DNA of 18,319 nucleotides from an uncultured Oscillospiraceae bacterium (GTDB lineage: Bacteria; Bacillota; Clostridia; Oscillospirales; Acutalibacteraceae): NCBI GenBank assembly GCA_910588415.1, contig CAJUPK010000036.1, forward strand, positions 1-18,319, read 5' to 3'. Positions 1-7,555 of the stretch are shown piece after piece. The notes under the pieces were generated by a model that ran no database searches, was not told where the DNA came from, and worked only from the letters and a program-made list of their open reading frames with translations. Position 1 is the stretch's first letter, and each line of letters opens with the position of its first letter. Both the position numbers and the translations under genes were made by a program.

Positions 1-45
1 GGCTTTGCCCCAAACCCTACCAGGGGCCTAACGCCCCTGGACCGC
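1..45. repeat. REP-like GC hairpin element, cut by the left edge
   Basis: A perfect 8-bp inverted repeat, CCAGGGGC (20-27) and GCCCCTGG (33-40), encloses a 5-nt loop. It is flanked by a GGCTTTGCCCCAAACCC-type sequence that starts at base 1. This resembles the short intergenic 'CCAGGGGC...GCCCCTGG' repeats I know from many GC-rich bacterial genomes. No T-run follows the right arm, so it is a poor intrinsic terminator in the plus direction. Only one copy lies in the window, so calling it a repeat family is an inference from resemblance. Confidence 0.45.
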
Positions 46-308
46 GCAATAAATTTTCAAAAAGTATGCCCTTTGCAAAGCCGGAAAAACGCCTTGCTCT
101 TCTCTCTGGGTGAACCGCGGCAATGTATACGGGCCAAACTGGGTCCTGGCCCTCTCTTTCTAGCCGCTGTTCATGCCGGTCAAAAGAGTTCCTGGCCGAT
201 TTTTAAGCACATCAACTATGCTCTTTTTACCATCTGCTGTACCATACACCCTGTAAACCCACACAATCCCTTGGCCCATGCTGGGCCTATATTGAAAGGA
301 GCTTTTCC
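46..308 (+). other. Non-coding leader region upstream of the alpha-galactosidase gene
   Basis: I see no supported gene here. The region is less GC-rich than the coding DNA around it. It contains a perfect 10-bp palindrome CTTTGCAAAG (71-80), a 6-bp hairpin GGGCCA/TGGCCC (131-152), and a 5-bp hairpin GGCCC-ATGCT-GGGCC (273-287) just upstream of the ribosome-binding site AAAGGAG (296-302). I could not identify a convincing -35/-10 pair. The palindromes could be operators for a sugar-responsive repressor, but no regulator gene is in the window and this is only a suggestion. Confidence 0.4.
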
Positions 309-2492
309 ATGCCCATCACCTTTGACCCTACCAGCCGCCTGTTTAAGCTGGACACCGACTGCTCTACTTACGCCTTTATGGTGTACGAGGAGAACTACCT
401 GGTCCATCTCTATTACGGGCCAAAAATCCCAGACACCTCCCTCTCCCACCTGATGTACCGGGGCTGGAACGATTCCTTCGGCCCCCACAACCCCCAGGTA
501 CAGGACCCCCGCTTTTCCCTGGCCTTTATGCCCCAGGAGTACTCCTGCGCCAACAGCGGGGACTACCGGGCCTCTGCCTTCGAGGTGCGCGGTCCCGCCG
601 GGGACACGGTGACAGACCTGCGATATGTCAGCCACCGGATCATCCCTGGCAAGCCTGCCCTGGCGGGCCTGCCCGCCACCTTTGCCCAGGAGGATGAGGC
701 GGAAACCCTGGAGGTGGAGGCCCAGGACTCGGTTACGGGCCTGAAAGTCTTTTTGCTGTATACCGTGTTTGCCCGGCACGGAGCCATGGCCCGCAGCCTG
801 CGGGCGGAAAACGCCGGGACCGCCCCCGTGGACCTGGAGCGGGTCTACAGCCTCTGCCTGGACCTGCCCACCATGGACTATGACCTGCTTCACCTGTACG
901 GCCGCTGGAACAAGGAGAACACCACTGTGCGCCAGGCCCTGCAGCACGGCAGCCAGGGCTTCCAGTCCCGCCAGGGCATGACCAGCCACAACAACAACCC
1001 CTTTGCGGCCCTGCTGCGCCAAGACGCCAGCGAGGAACAGGGCGAAGCCCTGGGGGTCAGCCTGGTGTACAGCGGCAACTTCTCCTTTGAGATCGAAGTG
1101 GACACCTTCGGCTGCTCCCGGCTGCTGGCCGGCATCAGCCCCGCCTCCTTCCGCTGGCATTTAGAGCCGGGCGAGAGCTTCCAGTCCCCAGAGGCGGTCA
1201 TGGTCTTTTCCCAGCAGGGCCTGGGCGGCATGAGCCGGGCTTTCCACCGCCTGTACAGAGAGCATCTCATCCGGGGTCAGTGGGCCAACAAGAAGCGCCC
1301 CCTGCTGATCAACAGCTGGGAGGCCGCCTATTTTGACTTTGACGGGCCCAAGCTGGTGGAATTTGCCAAAGAGGCCAAAGAGCTGGGCATTGAGATGTTG
1401 GTAATGGACGACGGCTGGTTTGGCAACCGCTGCGATGACTTCCGGGCCTTGGGCGACTGGCAGGTGAACGAGGAAAAGCTGAAGGGCTCTCTCCAAGACC
1501 TGATCCAGCAGGTAAACGATCAGGGCCTGCTCTTCGGCATCTGGTACGAGCCGGAGATGGTCAGCCCGGACAGCAATCTGTACCGCGCCCACCCAGACTG
1601 GGCCATTACCGCGCCAGGGCGTACCGGGTCCCTGGGCCGCAACCAGCTGGTGCTGGACATGACCCGCCCAGAGGTGCGGGACAACATCTTCCAGCAGATG
1701 GCGGAGGTCATCTCTCAAAACAATATTGCCTATATCAAGTGGGACTGCAACCGCAATATCAGCGAGGCGGGCAATGCCATTCTGCCGCCCCAGCGCCAGG
1801 GGGAGTTTTTCCACCGCTATGTGCTGGGGGTGTACGACCTGATGGACCGGATCACCACAGCTTTCCCCCACATTCTGCTGGAAAACTGCTCTGGCGGCGG
1901 CGGGCGCTTTGACCCCGGTATGCTGTACTACTCCCCCCAGATCTGGACCAGCGACAACACCGATCCCATTGAGCGGCTCACCATTCAGTTTGGGGCTTCC
2001 CTGTGCTATCCGGTCTCCAGCATGGGGGCCCATGTCTCCGCCAACCCCCGCACTGGCCTTGCCACCAAGGCGGCTGTGGCCATGATGGGCACCTTTGGCT
2101 ATGAGCTGGACCCCCGCAAGCTGACCCCCGAGGAAAAAGAGGCGGTCAAGGCCCAGGTGGCTGACTACCACAAGTATTATGACCTGATCCATAACGGGGA
2201 CTTGTACCGGATTACAGACCCCACCCTGGACCCCTTCTTCTGCGACTGGGAGTTCGTCAGCCCGGATCAAACGGAAGTGCTCTTTACCCGGGTTATGATG
2301 CGCAGGCCCATCAACTTCTTCCAGGTGCAGCGCCTGCGGGGCCTGGACCCGGACAAGCTCTATACAGACCAGGAGACCGGCGAAACCTGGTCCGGCGCCT
2401 TCCTGATGAGCGCTGGCGTGGACCTGTCCCTGTGTTCTTGGGCCCCTGTGGAGGACGGCCACTGCGTGGTCAAGCATTTTGTCGCCCAATAA
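309..2492 (+). CDS. Alpha-galactosidase, glycoside hydrolase family 36
   Basis: A 727-residue enzyme that should release terminal alpha-1,6-galactose from melibiose, raffinose or stachyose by a retaining mechanism. The length matches the cytoplasmic bacterial GH36 (AgaA/MelA-like) group. Residues ~1-310 form the N-terminal beta-sandwich, ~320-620 the (beta/alpha)8 barrel and the rest a C-terminal beta domain. Visible barrel motifs are MDDGWFG (366-372), LGDW (381-384), WYEPEMVS (412-419), KWDCNR with the probable nucleophile D479, CSGGGGRFD (527-535), and TSDNTDPIERL with the probable acid/base D549. There is no signal peptide or membrane segment, so it should act inside the cell on imported sugars. 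The ATG is preceded by AAAGGAG with 7-nt spacing. It is the only plus-strand gene and has no transporter, invertase or regulator beside it in the window. The nucleophile motif has Cys where many homologues have Met (KWDMNR). The family is certain; the exact substrate is inferred. Confidence 0.96.
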   Translation: MPITFDPTSRLFKLDTDCSTYAFMVYEENYLVHLYYGPKIPDTSLSHLMYRGWNDSFGPHNPQVQDPRFSLAFMPQEYSCANSGDYRASAFEVRGPAGDTVTDLRYVSHRIIPGKPALAGLPATFAQEDEAETLEVEAQDSVTGLKVFLLYTVFARHGAMARSLRAENAGTAPVDLERVYSLCLDLPTMDYDLLHLYGRWNKENTTVRQALQHGSQGFQSRQGMTSHNNNPFAALLRQDASEEQGEALGVSLVYSGNFSFEIEVDTFGCSRLLAGISPASFRWHLEPGESFQSPEAVMVFSQQGLGGMSRAFHRLYREHLIRGQWANKKRPLLINSWEAAYFDFDGPKLVEFAKEAKELGIEMLVMDDGWFGNRCDDFRALGDWQVNEEKLKGSLQDLIQQVNDQGLLFGIWYEPEMVSPDSNLYRAHPDWAITAPGRTGSLGRNQLVLDMTRPEVRDNIFQQMAEVISQNNIAYIKWDCNRNISEAGNAILPPQRQGEFFHRYVLGVYDLMDRITTAFPHILLENCSGGGGRFDPGMLYYSPQIWTSDNTDPIERLTIQFGASLCYPVSSMGAHVSANPRTGLATKAAVAMMGTFGYELDPRKLTPEEKEAVKAQVADYHKYYDLIHNGDLYRITDPTLDPFFCDWEFVSPDQTEVLFTRVMMRRPINFFQVQRLRGLDPDKLYTDQETGETWSGAFLMSAGVDLSLCSWAPVEDGHCVVKHFVAQ

Positions 2493-2790
2493 GCCTTGCG
2501 GCAAAACGCACACACGGCCAGGGGCAGCCATGTTGCCGCTATGAGAAAAACCTGGCTCAGCCGTCACTTCGCCCCACTGCCGGCCTGCCAGTCCCCCTGT
2601 AGTGAGCGCTGTCCTGGAATGGGAAAGCCCATTTCCACCCGCGCAGGGCCGCCCATTTTCAAAGCGGCAAATGTCTATAGGCAAGCGCGGCTCCTGTAGG
2701 CAGCCATGCACTTTCAAATCAGTCCCTGCCGATTCTTGTCCGCATGTGTCCTATATTATATTAGCGCTACTCCTTCCCCCATACATGCAG

Positions 2791-2825
2791 AGAGAAGGCC
2801 CGGAGGAATCCTCCGGGCTTTCTCT
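2791..2825 (+). terminator. Strong hairpin terminator downstream of alpha-galactosidase
   Basis: Arms 2791-2806 and 2810-2825 form a 16-bp stem (one G.U pair) around a 3-nt AAT loop. The GC core is GCCCGGAGG/CCTCCGGGC and the outer part is AGAGAA/TTCTCT. The following CTATTTATATTC is T-rich but not a clean U-tract. The near-perfect symmetry means it may serve both convergent genes. The structure is plain in the sequence; the direction of use is inferred. Confidence 0.7.
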
Positions 2826-2897
2826 CTATTTATATTCTTATAGCTAACACAATTCAGAAGAGGTATTGTGAGCCAGGCGTCAAGACCGCCCAATTTT

Positions 2898-2918
2898 AAA
2901 ATCGAATATACCGATTTT
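2898..2918 (-). terminator. Possible weak AT-rich terminator after the MATE gene
   Basis: AAAATCG (2898-2904) and CGATTTT (2912-2918) pair perfectly around a 7-nt loop, about 50 nt beyond the MATE stop codon. Read on the minus strand, the stem ends in CGATTTTAAAATT, giving only four Ts. The stem is AT-rich and so a weak terminator. The stronger hairpin at 2791-2825 could be the real stop for both genes. Confidence 0.3.
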
Positions 2919-2967
2919 TGCCTGGGTCTGCCATACAAACCGGCTGGCTAAACCTGGCGGAAGCCCG

Positions 2968-4314
2968 CTAGCCCGCCTCCCTTGGAAACAGCCTCTCCCG
3001 CCAGAGGAGCGCGCAGGCAATGCCCACTCCGTCCGCTAAAATCCAGCCAATGGGCACAGACCACCACACTCCCTCCACACCCACGCCGGGCAGCAGGGGC
3101 AGCAGGTAGGCCAGGGCCACCCGGGTGCCCAAGGACACCACGGTCAGCACCACGGACATGGCGGGCCGTCCCAAGGCCCGGTACAGGCCATAGAGCAAGA
3201 ATAGACATCCAATCCCCCCATAAAAGGCCCCTTCAATGCGAAGATACCGCACGCCCTCGGCAATAACCGCTGTCTCCGATGGATTTACAAACAGCAGCAT
3301 CAGCGGCCGGGCAAAGACCCATACCAGCACGGAGACCAGCACACTGAACACCATGGCCGCTGCCACAGCTCCCTTTATGCCCGCCCGGATGCGCCTGCCC
3401 TTCCCAGCCCCATAGTTCTGGGCAATATAGGTGGAAAAGGCATTGCCAAAATCCTGCACAGGCATATAGGCAAAGGCGTCTATCTTCACAGCCGCGGCAA
3501 AGGCAGCCATCACCCCAGGGCCAAAGCTGTTTACCACCCCCTGCACCAGCAGGATGCCCAGGTTCATCACAGACTGCTGCACACAGGTCAGCAGGGAAAA
3601 GCCCGCCACTGTGCGCACCCCTTCCCGGCTGACCTGCCAGCTCCCCTTCCGGAATTTCAGGCAGGGGAGCTTTGCCAGGGAGTAGAGGGCGATTCCCAGG
3701 CCAGACACATACTGGGCGATCACAGTGGCTCCTGCCGCGCCAGCCACGCCCCAGCCCAGGCCAATGACAAACCACAGGTCCAGGGCAATATTCAGCAGCG
3801 CGGATACAGCCAAAAATGCCAGGGGCACAGCGGAATTTCCCAAGGCCCGCAGCAGGCAGGCAAAAAAGTTGTAGAAAAAGGTGGCGGCAATCCCGCAGAA
3901 GATCACCAGCAGGTATTGGCGCATGTCCCCCCACACCTCCTGGGGCACCTGCAAAAACACCCGCAGGCCGTCCAGCGCCAGAAAAGCCAGGCCGTTCAGC
4001 AGCACAGCCAGCCCGGCAATCAGCACAAAGGCGGCACAGACTGCCTCCTGTAGTCCCTTCTCATCCCTGGCTCCAAACCGGATGGAAAACAGTGTGCCGC
4101 TGCCCATGCACAGCCCCAGCAAAATGGAGGTGAGAAAAGTCATCAGCGTAAAGGAGGAACCCACTGCCGCCAGGGCATGGGACCCCAGGAATTTCCCCAC
4201 AATCAGCGTATCCGCAATGTTATAGCACTGCTGCAGCAGGTTTCCCATCACCATGGGCAGGGCAAACCGCAGCATAGAGCCCACTGCCGGGCCCCGGGTC
4301 ATGTCTATGTTCAC
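2968..4314 (-). CDS. MATE-family multidrug/toxin efflux transporter
   Basis: An integral membrane protein of about 448 residues expected to expel cationic drugs or metabolites using an Na+ or H+ gradient. It begins with the MTRGPAVGSMLRFALP-type opening common in clostridial MATE proteins. It has the helix-1 signature QQCYNIADTLIVGKFLG, and the pseudo-repeat QQSVMNLGILLVQGVV begins the second half of the 12-helix fold, a MepA/DinF-like arrangement. The start needs a choice. An ATG at 4323 follows AGAAAGG with no spacer, whereas the GTG at 4314 (giving MNIDMTRGP) has AGAAAGGA 8 nt upstream, so GTG is preferred. The gene stands alone, convergent with the alpha-galactosidase gene and downstream of the ribosomal terminator. 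An AT-rich stretch around 4345-4375 probably carries its promoter. Substrate cannot be told from sequence. Confidence 0.93.
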   Translation of the reverse strand: MNIDMTRGPAVGSMLRFALPMVMGNLLQQCYNIADTLIVGKFLGSHALAAVGSSFTLMTFLTSILLGLCMGSGTLFSIRFGARDEKGLQEAVCAAFVLIAGLAVLLNGLAFLALDGLRVFLQVPQEVWGDMRQYLLVIFCGIAATFFYNFFACLLRALGNSAVPLAFLAVSALLNIALDLWFVIGLGWGVAGAAGATVIAQYVSGLGIALYSLAKLPCLKFRKGSWQVSREGVRTVAGFSLLTCVQQSVMNLGILLVQGVVNSFGPGVMAAFAAAVKIDAFAYMPVQDFGNAFSTYIAQNYGAGKGRRIRAGIKGAVAAAMVFSVLVSVLVWVFARPLMLLFVNPSETAVIAEGVRYLRIEGAFYGGIGCLFLLYGLYRALGRPAMSVVLTVVSLGTRVALAYLLPLLPGVGVEGVWWSVPIGWILADGVGIACALLWRERLFPREAG

Positions 4315-4322
4315 AAAAAGCA

Positions 4323-4330
4323 TCCTTTCT
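4323..4330 (-). promoter_or_regulatory. Ribosome-binding site deciding the GTG start of the MATE gene
   Basis: AGAAAGGA on the minus strand ends 8 nt before the GTG at 4314. The in-frame ATG at 4323 overlaps the end of the same element and so has no usable spacing. Confidence 0.6.
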
Positions 4331-4568
4331 GCCAGAATTTGTCTAAAACAGATTATTATTTATATAATGATATCAGGTTTTTCCCGCCAGGTCAAGACTA
4401 GGCCCCTCCAGGAATGTCCAACCAGGGCGATAGAGAAAGCAGCTCCCGCCGGGCGTCTCTGCTTCCCCGCAAAAAGAGCGCGCCCCCCGGCCGGGGAACG
4501 CGCTTCTTTTGCAGCTATATAAATGATGCGGTCTATATGCGGCTTTCGCTTTACGCCAGCCCTGAGAT
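4324..4568 (-). other. Spacer between rplQ and the MATE gene
   Basis: It contains the ribosomal operon terminator (4471-4510), a second hairpin AAGCAG/CTGCTT (4437-4464) with a TTTCTCT tail on the minus strand that may act as a back-up terminator, and an AT-rich block (about 4345-4375) next to the MATE start. No gene is supported. I could not settle on one -35/-10 pair in the AT-rich block. Confidence 0.5.
4471..4510 (-). terminator. Rho-independent terminator of the S10-spc-alpha operon
   Basis: On the minus strand, AGAAGCGCG and CGCGCTCT flank a CCCC-GGCC-GGGG core, giving a long interrupted stem that ends in CTCTTTTT (4471-4477). It lies about 60 nt after the rplQ stop codon. The A-rich other side (CTTCTTTT on the plus strand) makes it nearly bidirectional, but no plus-strand gene reads into it from close by. 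Confidence 0.85.
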
Positions 4569-4910
4569 TTATACCAATTCCAGAATCGCCATCTCGGCGG
4601 CGTCGCCCCGGCGGGGGCCAAGCTTAGTCACCCTGGTGTAACCGCCGTTACGGCTGGCATACTGGGGGGCAATGGTGTTAAACAGCTTGGCGGCAGCGCT
4701 CTCCTTGGTCACAAAACTCATCACCATGCGCTTGCTGTGCAGGCTGTCGTCTTTAGCAATGGTGATCATCTTCTCGGCCAGGGCCTGCACCTCTTTGGCC
4801 CGGGTGGCGGTGGTCTCAATTTTACCGTTTTCAAAGAAGAACGTCACCATTCCACGCAGCATGGCGGTTCTGTGGGCAGTGGTGCGGCCCAGCTTTCTGG
4901 TTCCCGGCAT
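4569..4910 (-). CDS. rplQ: 50S ribosomal protein L17
   Basis: A 113-residue protein of the large subunit that sits near the peptide exit region and contacts 23S rRNA. It matches bacterial bL17 from end to end: the N-terminal RKLGRTTAHRTAMLRGMVT (6-24), the middle KIETTATRAKEVQALAEKMIT and the C-terminal GYTRVTKLGPRRGDAAEMAILELV. The ATG has GGAGG 7 nt upstream. It is the last gene of the supercluster, 21 nt after rpoA, and is followed by the intrinsic terminator at 4471-4510. In many Firmicutes ecfA1-ecfA2-ecfT, truA, rplM and rpsI come next; here they do not. Confidence 0.98.
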   Translation of the reverse strand: MPGTRKLGRTTAHRTAMLRGMVTFFFENGKIETTATRAKEVQALAEKMITIAKDDSLHSKRMVMSFVTKESAAAKLFNTIAPQYASRNGGYTRVTKLGPRRGDAAEMAILELV

Positions 4911-4931
4911 GATAATCCCTCCTATCTGTGC

Positions 4932-5885
4932 TTATTCGTCGTCTTTTCGCAGGCTGAAGCCCAGGGAAGCCAGCTTCCACACGACCTCTTCCAGCGACTT
5001 GCGCCCCAGGTTGCGCACCTTCATCATGTCGTCCTCCGACTTGTTGATCAGGTCCTCCACGGTGTTGATGCCCGCACGCTTGAGGCAGTTGAACGAGCGG
5101 ACCGACAGGTCCAGCTCCTCTATGGTCATTTCCAGCACTTTTTCTTTGCCGCCCTCGTCCTTCTCCACCATAATCTCTGTAGACTTGCCCTTGTCAGACA
5201 GGTCAACAAACAGGTTCAGGTGGTCGGTGAGGACCTTGGCCGCCAGGGAGACGGCCTCCTGGGCACTGATTACCCCGTTGGTCCAAACCTCCAGGGTCAG
5301 CTTATCATAATCAATGCTCTGGCCCACGCGGGTGCTTTCCACGTTGAAGTTAACCTTGAGCACAGGTGTGTAAATGGAATCTACCGCAATTTCGCCAATC
5401 ACGCCCTCAGGCATATTCTGCTTATTGCGCTCGTTCGAGACATAGCCCCTTCCCTTATCCAAGGTAAGCTCCATATAGAACTTAGCCCCATCGCCCAGGG
5501 TGGCAATGTGCAGGTCAGGGTTCAGCACTTCCACTTCGCTGTCGCCCTTGATAGACGCCGCAGTGACCTGGCAAGGCCCCTCCGCCGAGATCTCCACCGT
5601 CTTGGGGCCGTCGCAGTACAGCTTTGCCACAATCCCCTTGATGTTCAAGATAATCTCGGTTACGTCCTCCTTTACCCCCGGGATAGTGGAAAATTCGTGC
5701 ATTACCCCGTCTATTTTCACAGACTTGGGGGCAACGCCCGGCAGGCTGGAGAGCAGCACCCTGCGCAAAGAGTTGCCCAGGGTTGTGCCAAAGCCCCGTT
5801 CCAGAGGCTCCACCACAAACCGCCCATAGGTGCCGTTTTCAAATGTTTCCGCAATTTCAATTTTGGGTCTTTCTATCTCAATCAT
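4932..5885 (-). CDS. rpoA: DNA-directed RNA polymerase alpha subunit
   Basis: A 317-residue subunit that dimerises to nucleate RNA polymerase assembly. Residues ~1-230 are the assembly domain, with the signature ERGFGTTLGNSLRRVLLSSLPG (29-50) and FNVESTRVGQSIDYDKL (180-196). A short charged linker (about 232-250) leads to the C-terminal domain at ~252-317. There LSVRSFNCLKRAG and NLGRKSLEEV supply the DNA-contacting residues R263, N266 and K296, equivalent to E. coli R265, N268 and K298, so UP-element and activator binding should be retained. The ATG has AGGAGG upstream. It lies between rpsD and rplQ, the usual alpha-operon place. Length and domains are complete. Confidence 0.99.
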   Translation of the reverse strand: MIEIERPKIEIAETFENGTYGRFVVEPLERGFGTTLGNSLRRVLLSSLPGVAPKSVKIDGVMHEFSTIPGVKEDVTEIILNIKGIVAKLYCDGPKTVEISAEGPCQVTAASIKGDSEVEVLNPDLHIATLGDGAKFYMELTLDKGRGYVSNERNKQNMPEGVIGEIAVDSIYTPVLKVNFNVESTRVGQSIDYDKLTLEVWTNGVISAQEAVSLAAKVLTDHLNLFVDLSDKGKSTEIMVEKDEGGKEKVLEMTIEELDLSVRSFNCLKRAGINTVEDLINKSEDDMMKVRNLGRKSLEEVVWKLASLGFSLRKDDE

Positions 5886-5953
5886 CCGCGATCCTCCTCT
5901 ACACAGGCTGCTTACCGGCTGTTTCCTATTCGCTTAAACGGGAGCTGTACCGA

Positions 5954-6580
5954 TTACTTGGAGTACAACTCGACGATGAGAGTCTCGTCAACCTCAAGGT
6001 CAATGTCCTCGCGGGTAGGCAGCACGTCCATCTTTGCCTGTGCATTGGCGGCGTCAACATCCAGCCACTTGGGCGCCGGCCGGGCGGAGTTGGCCTCCAG
6101 CACAGCCTTAAACTTGTCGCTCTGGCGGCTCTTGTCCTTGATAGCCACAGTCTCGCCGGGCTTGCAGAGGTAAGAGGGGATATCCACCTTTTTGCCGTTT
6201 ACGGTGAAGTGGCCATGCACCACCAGCTGGCGTGCCTCCGCCCGAGAGCTGGCCCAGCCGCAGCGGTACACCACGTTGTCCAGCCGTCTCTCCAGCAAAA
6301 TCAGCAGGTTGTCGCCGGCCTTGCCGGGCATGGTGGTGGCCATCTCATAGTAATGATAGAACTGGCCCTCCAGCACCCCATAAAACCGGCGGGTCATCTG
6401 CTTTGCACGCAGCTGCATGCCATACTCGCTGGCCTTCTTGCGGCCCTGGCCGTGCTGGCCAGGGGCATAGGCCCTGCGGGAAATGGCGCACTTGTCGGCG
6501 TAGCAGCGCTCGCCCTTCAAAAACAGCTTCTGCCCCTCGCGGCGGCACAGCTTGCAAACGGCTTCTGTATATCTTGCCAT
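5954..6580 (-). CDS. rpsD: 30S ribosomal protein S4, zinc-binding form
   Basis: A 208-residue primary binder of the 16S rRNA 5' domain, important for decoding fidelity and often a translational repressor. The N-terminal domain has C9, C12, C26 and C31, a four-cysteine zinc site that many S4 proteins have lost. The S4 RNA-binding domain follows (about 95-160) with RLDNVVYRCGWASSRAEARQ and VVHGHFTVNGKKVDIPSYL. The ATG has AGGAGG 11 nt upstream. Its place between rpsK and rpoA is typical of Clostridia; Bacillus subtilis keeps rpsD elsewhere. Confidence 0.98.
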   Translation of the reverse strand: MARYTEAVCKLCRREGQKLFLKGERCYADKCAISRRAYAPGQHGQGRKKASEYGMQLRAKQMTRRFYGVLEGQFYHYYEMATTMPGKAGDNLLILLERRLDNVVYRCGWASSRAEARQLVVHGHFTVNGKKVDIPSYLCKPGETVAIKDKSRQSDKFKAVLEANSARPAPKWLDVDAANAQAKMDVLPTREDIDLEVDETLIVELYSK

Positions 6581-6609
6581 ATTCTGAGTAACCTCCTGTA
6601 GATGGGTTT

Positions 6610-7008
6610 TTACACGCGGCGTCTTTTGGGCGGGCGGCAGCCGTTGTGGGGGATGGGGGTCACGTCTTTGATCATGCTCACGTCCAGCCCCGCGGCCTGC
6701 AGCGCGCGGATAGCGGCTTCACGCCCGGCGCCCGGGCCTTTTACAAACACTTCCACCGACTTCATGCCATGCTCCATGGCCAGCTTTGCCGCGGTTTCGG
6801 CAGCGGTCTGGGCAGCAAAGGGAGTGGATTTACGGGAACCCCTAAAGCCCAGCTCGCCAGAACTGGCCCAGGAAATGGCATTGCCCTGGGTGTCTGTGAT
6901 GGTGACAATGGTGTTGTTGAACGTGGACTGAATATGGGCCGCGCCGCGCTCAATATTCTTCCGCTCGCGGCGGCGGCGCACGGTACCCTTGGTGGTCTTT
7001 TGTGCCAT
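6610..7008 (-). CDS. rpsK: 30S ribosomal protein S11
   Basis: A 132-residue protein of the 30S platform that lines the E-site mRNA path with S7 and binds near the 3' end of 16S rRNA. Recognised by AHIQSTFNNTIVTITDTQGN (24-43), SWASSGELGFRGSRKSTPFAAQ and the basic C-terminus HNGCRPPKRRRV. The ATG has GGAGG 10 nt upstream. It directly follows rpsM with a 15-nt gap in which the ribosome-binding site overlaps the end of rpsM. Confidence 0.98.
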   Translation of the reverse strand: MAQKTTKGTVRRRRERKNIERGAAHIQSTFNNTIVTITDTQGNAISWASSGELGFRGSRKSTPFAAQTAAETAAKLAMEHGMKSVEVFVKGPGAGREAAIRALQAAGLDVSMIKDVTPIPHNGCRPPKRRRV

Positions 7009-7023
7009 TTGACAAATCCCTCC

Positions 7024-7392
7024 TTACTTTTTCTTGTTGGCCATGGTCTTGCGGGGACCCTTGCGTGTACGGGCGTTGGTCTTGGTGCGCTGGCCCCGGA
7101 CAGGCAGGCCCTTTCTGTGGCGCACGCCTCTGTAGCAGCCAATCTCTACCAAACGCTTGATGTCAAAGGCCACGTCACGGCGCAGGTCGCCCTCCACATG
7201 GCAGTTCTTGTCAATATAGTCGCGCAGCTTGGCAGCGTCATCCTCGCTGAGATCCCGCACACGGACATCCGGGTCTACGCCGGTAGCGGCGCAGATGTTT
7301 GTGGCGGTCTTGCGGCCAATGCCATAGATATAGGTAAGCGCAATCTCGATGCGTTTATCTCTGGGCAGGTCAATACCGGAAATACGAGCCAT
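7024..7392 (-). CDS. rpsM: 30S ribosomal protein S13
   Basis: A 122-residue protein of the 30S head that forms bridges B1a/B1b to the large subunit and contacts P-site tRNA with its basic tail. The N-terminus MARISGIDLPRDKRIEIALTYIYGIG, the helix-two-turn-helix DLSEDDAAKLRDYI and the tail GQRTKTNARTRKGPRKTMANKKK are all present. I use the ATG at 7392 because the family begins MARI. An in-frame TTG at 7398 would add two residues and has better spacing (7 nt) from AAAGGA, so it remains possible. Confidence 0.97.
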   Translation of the reverse strand: MARISGIDLPRDKRIEIALTYIYGIGRKTATNICAATGVDPDVRVRDLSEDDAAKLRDYIDKNCHVEGDLRRDVAFDIKRLVEIGCYRGVRHRKGLPVRGQRTKTNARTRKGPRKTMANKKK

Positions 7393-7441
7393 ATTCAATG
7401 ACCATTCCTTTCTTCAGTGTTCAGCTTGCAGGCAGCTCTTT

Positions 7442-7555
7442 TTAGCCCTGCCTCTGCTTATGCTTGGGGTTGTCGCAAATCACCATGACCTTCCCCTTGC
7501 GCTTGATGATCTTGCACTTTTCACACATCTTCTTTACGGAAGGACGTACTTTCAT
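7442..7555 (-). CDS. rpmJ: 50S ribosomal protein L36, zinc-binding form
   Basis: A 37-residue protein, one of the smallest of the large subunit. It begins MKVRPSVKKMCEKCK and ends PKHKQRQG. C11, C14, C27 and H32 form the CCCH zinc site, so this is the zinc-containing paralogue type. The ATG is preceded by GAGAAAGGAAAGTG followed by 8 nt; the same 14-nt leader at the same distance is found before rpsH. It lies 50 nt before rpsM and after a 163-nt spacer from infA. Confidence 0.97.
   Translation of the reverse strand: MKVRPSVKKMCEKCKIIKRKGKVMVICDNPKHKQRQG

Larger units (their letters stand above)
2493..2967. other. Convergent gene-free region between alpha-galactosidase and MATE genes
   Basis: This stretch of 475 nt lies between two convergent genes. 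It holds a bulged hairpin at 2615-2637 (TGGAATGGG / CCCATTTCCA with one extra T), a strong terminator hairpin at 2791-2825 and an AT-rich 7-bp hairpin at 2898-2918. Short open frames exist (for example 2496-2699 +) but they lack a ribosome-binding site and resemble nothing I recognise. The alpha-galactosidase transcript would carry an unusually long 3' tail of about 300 nt before the main terminator. Confidence 0.5.

Noticed and set aside
71..80. CTTTGCAAAG palindrome as an operator
   Set aside because: It is about 230 nt from the gene start, no promoter is visible next to it, and a 10-bp palindrome is weak evidence alone.
2496..2699. A 67-codon plus-strand frame just after the alpha-galactosidase stop
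   Set aside because: It starts at a TTG with no ribosome-binding site, and its composition is not protein-like.
216..2717. Two long minus-strand open frames opposite the alpha-galactosidase gene (216-1160 and 1161-2717)
   Set aside because: They mirror a GC-rich coding gene, have no recognisable domains or ribosome-binding sites, and the plus-strand GH36 protein explains the region.
4330..4390. A definite promoter for the MATE gene
   Set aside because: The AT-rich block offers several TATATA/TAATAA-like hexamers, but none has a good -35 at 16-18 nt, so no single site can be supported.
4737..6601. Long plus-strand open frames opposite rplQ, rpoA and rpsD
   Set aside because: Antisense shadows of certain genes with low-complexity, unrecognisable translations.
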